A DNA stretch of 5,496 nucleotides from Clostridia bacterium. Its GTDB lineage: Bacteria > Bacillota > Clostridia > Christensenellales > Aristaeellaceae. Shown here piece by piece: positions 5,251 through 5,496 of the stretch. Below the pieces are notes generated by a model. The model had not been told where the DNA came from, ran no database searches, and was given only the letters and a program-made list of their open reading frames with translations. A program made the translations under genes and the position numbers. The stretch is from contig JAEDGL010000159.1 in the NCBI GenBank assembly GCA_016297535.1, positions 1-5,496 of the forward strand, written 5' to 3'. Every line of letters starts with the position of its first letter. Position 1 is the first letter of the stretch.

Positions 5251-5496
5251 TTACTTGCTGACTTCCTCAATGGCAACAGCCACAGCCACAGTCATACCAA
5301 CCATGGGGTTATTGCCAGCGCCGATCAGACCCATCATTTCCACGTGGGCGGGCACAGAGGAAGAACCGGCGAACTGAGCGTCGGAGTGCATGCGGCCCAG
5401 GGTGTCGGTCATGCCGTAGGAGGCGGGGCCGGCAGCCATGTTGTCGGGATGCAGGGTACGGCCGGTGCCGCCGCCGGAAGCAACGGAGAAGTACTT
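5251..5496 (-). CDS. GGGtGRT family protein, C-terminal part (cut by window edge)
   Basis: The last 81 codons and the stop of a minus-strand gene are visible; the start lies beyond 5496. The segment begins with SVASGGGTGRTLHPDN, the motif that names the GGGtGRT protein family (Pfam). It continues with AAGPASYGMTDTLGRMHSDA and SSVPAHVEMMGLIGAGNNPM, then a small-residue stretch rich in Val and Ala, ending in EEVSK. As I recall, full-length members have around 330 residues and occur mainly in Clostridia and related anaerobes, often beside an iron-sulfur scaffold (NifU/IscU-like) gene; neither point can be checked here. No biochemical function is established to my knowledge. The glycine-rich motif could suggest a nucleotide or cofactor site, but that is only a guess. 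The gene ends at the strong hairpin at 5200-5231. Confidence 0.9.
   Translation of the reverse strand, partial: KYFSVASGGGTGRTLHPDNMAAGPASYGMTDTLGRMHSDAQFAGSSSVPAHVEMMGLIGAGNNPMVGMTVAVAVAIEEVSK

Noticed and set aside
1..5496. Insertion sequences, CRISPR repeats, attachment sites or prophage genes
   Set aside because: The tRNA gene is a common integration target, but I saw no integrase, no repeat of the tRNA end elsewhere in the window, no transposase and no regularly spaced direct repeats.

Overview
The window looks like a chromosomal segment of an anaerobic, probably gut-associated Firmicute of the class Clostridia. The grounds are a GGGtGRT-family gene, a family I know mainly from Clostridia and related anaerobes, strong Gram-positive-style Shine-Dalgarno and sigma-A promoter sequences, moderately GC-rich genes between AT-rich intergenic regions, and cytoplasmic glycan-degrading enzymes. 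The genus cannot be fixed from this sequence alone.

Layout from left to right. A complete tRNA-Leu(GAG) gene lies on the minus strand at 2-84, with a near-perfect promoter at 108-136 and an A/T-tract inverted repeat just behind its -35 box. Next comes a 240-base non-coding gap holding a stem-loop (233-273) that probably ends the neighbouring operon. A two-gene minus-strand operon follows: a GH130 mannoside phosphorylase (3487-4485, first gene) and a GH38 alpha-mannosidase (325-3465, second gene), separated by 21 bases and read from a promoter at 4538-4566. A divergent intergenic region (4486-4696) also carries a plausible plus-strand promoter for a small HD-domain phosphohydrolase (about 4697-5188). 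This gene converges on the 3' end of a GGGtGRT-family gene (5251 to beyond 5496, minus strand), with one strong hairpin terminator (5200-5231) between them.

How the genes work together. GH38 and GH130 make biochemical sense as a pair. The alpha-mannosidase removes alpha-linked mannose from imported N-glycan-type oligosaccharides. The phosphorylase then splits the remaining Man-beta-1,4-GlcNAc (or a related beta-mannoside) with phosphate, giving mannose-1-phosphate. Neither protein has a signal peptide, so both should act in the cytoplasm, and the transporter must be encoded elsewhere because this operon appears complete with only two genes. The HD protein, GGGtGRT protein and tRNA show no functional tie to the mannose operon.

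I see no mobile element, CRISPR array, prophage or obviously new multi-gene system. The most open questions are the uncharacterised GGGtGRT family, the CxxC insertion beside the HD motif of the phosphohydrolase, the nested start sites of that gene, and the inverted repeat in the mannoside operon promoter.
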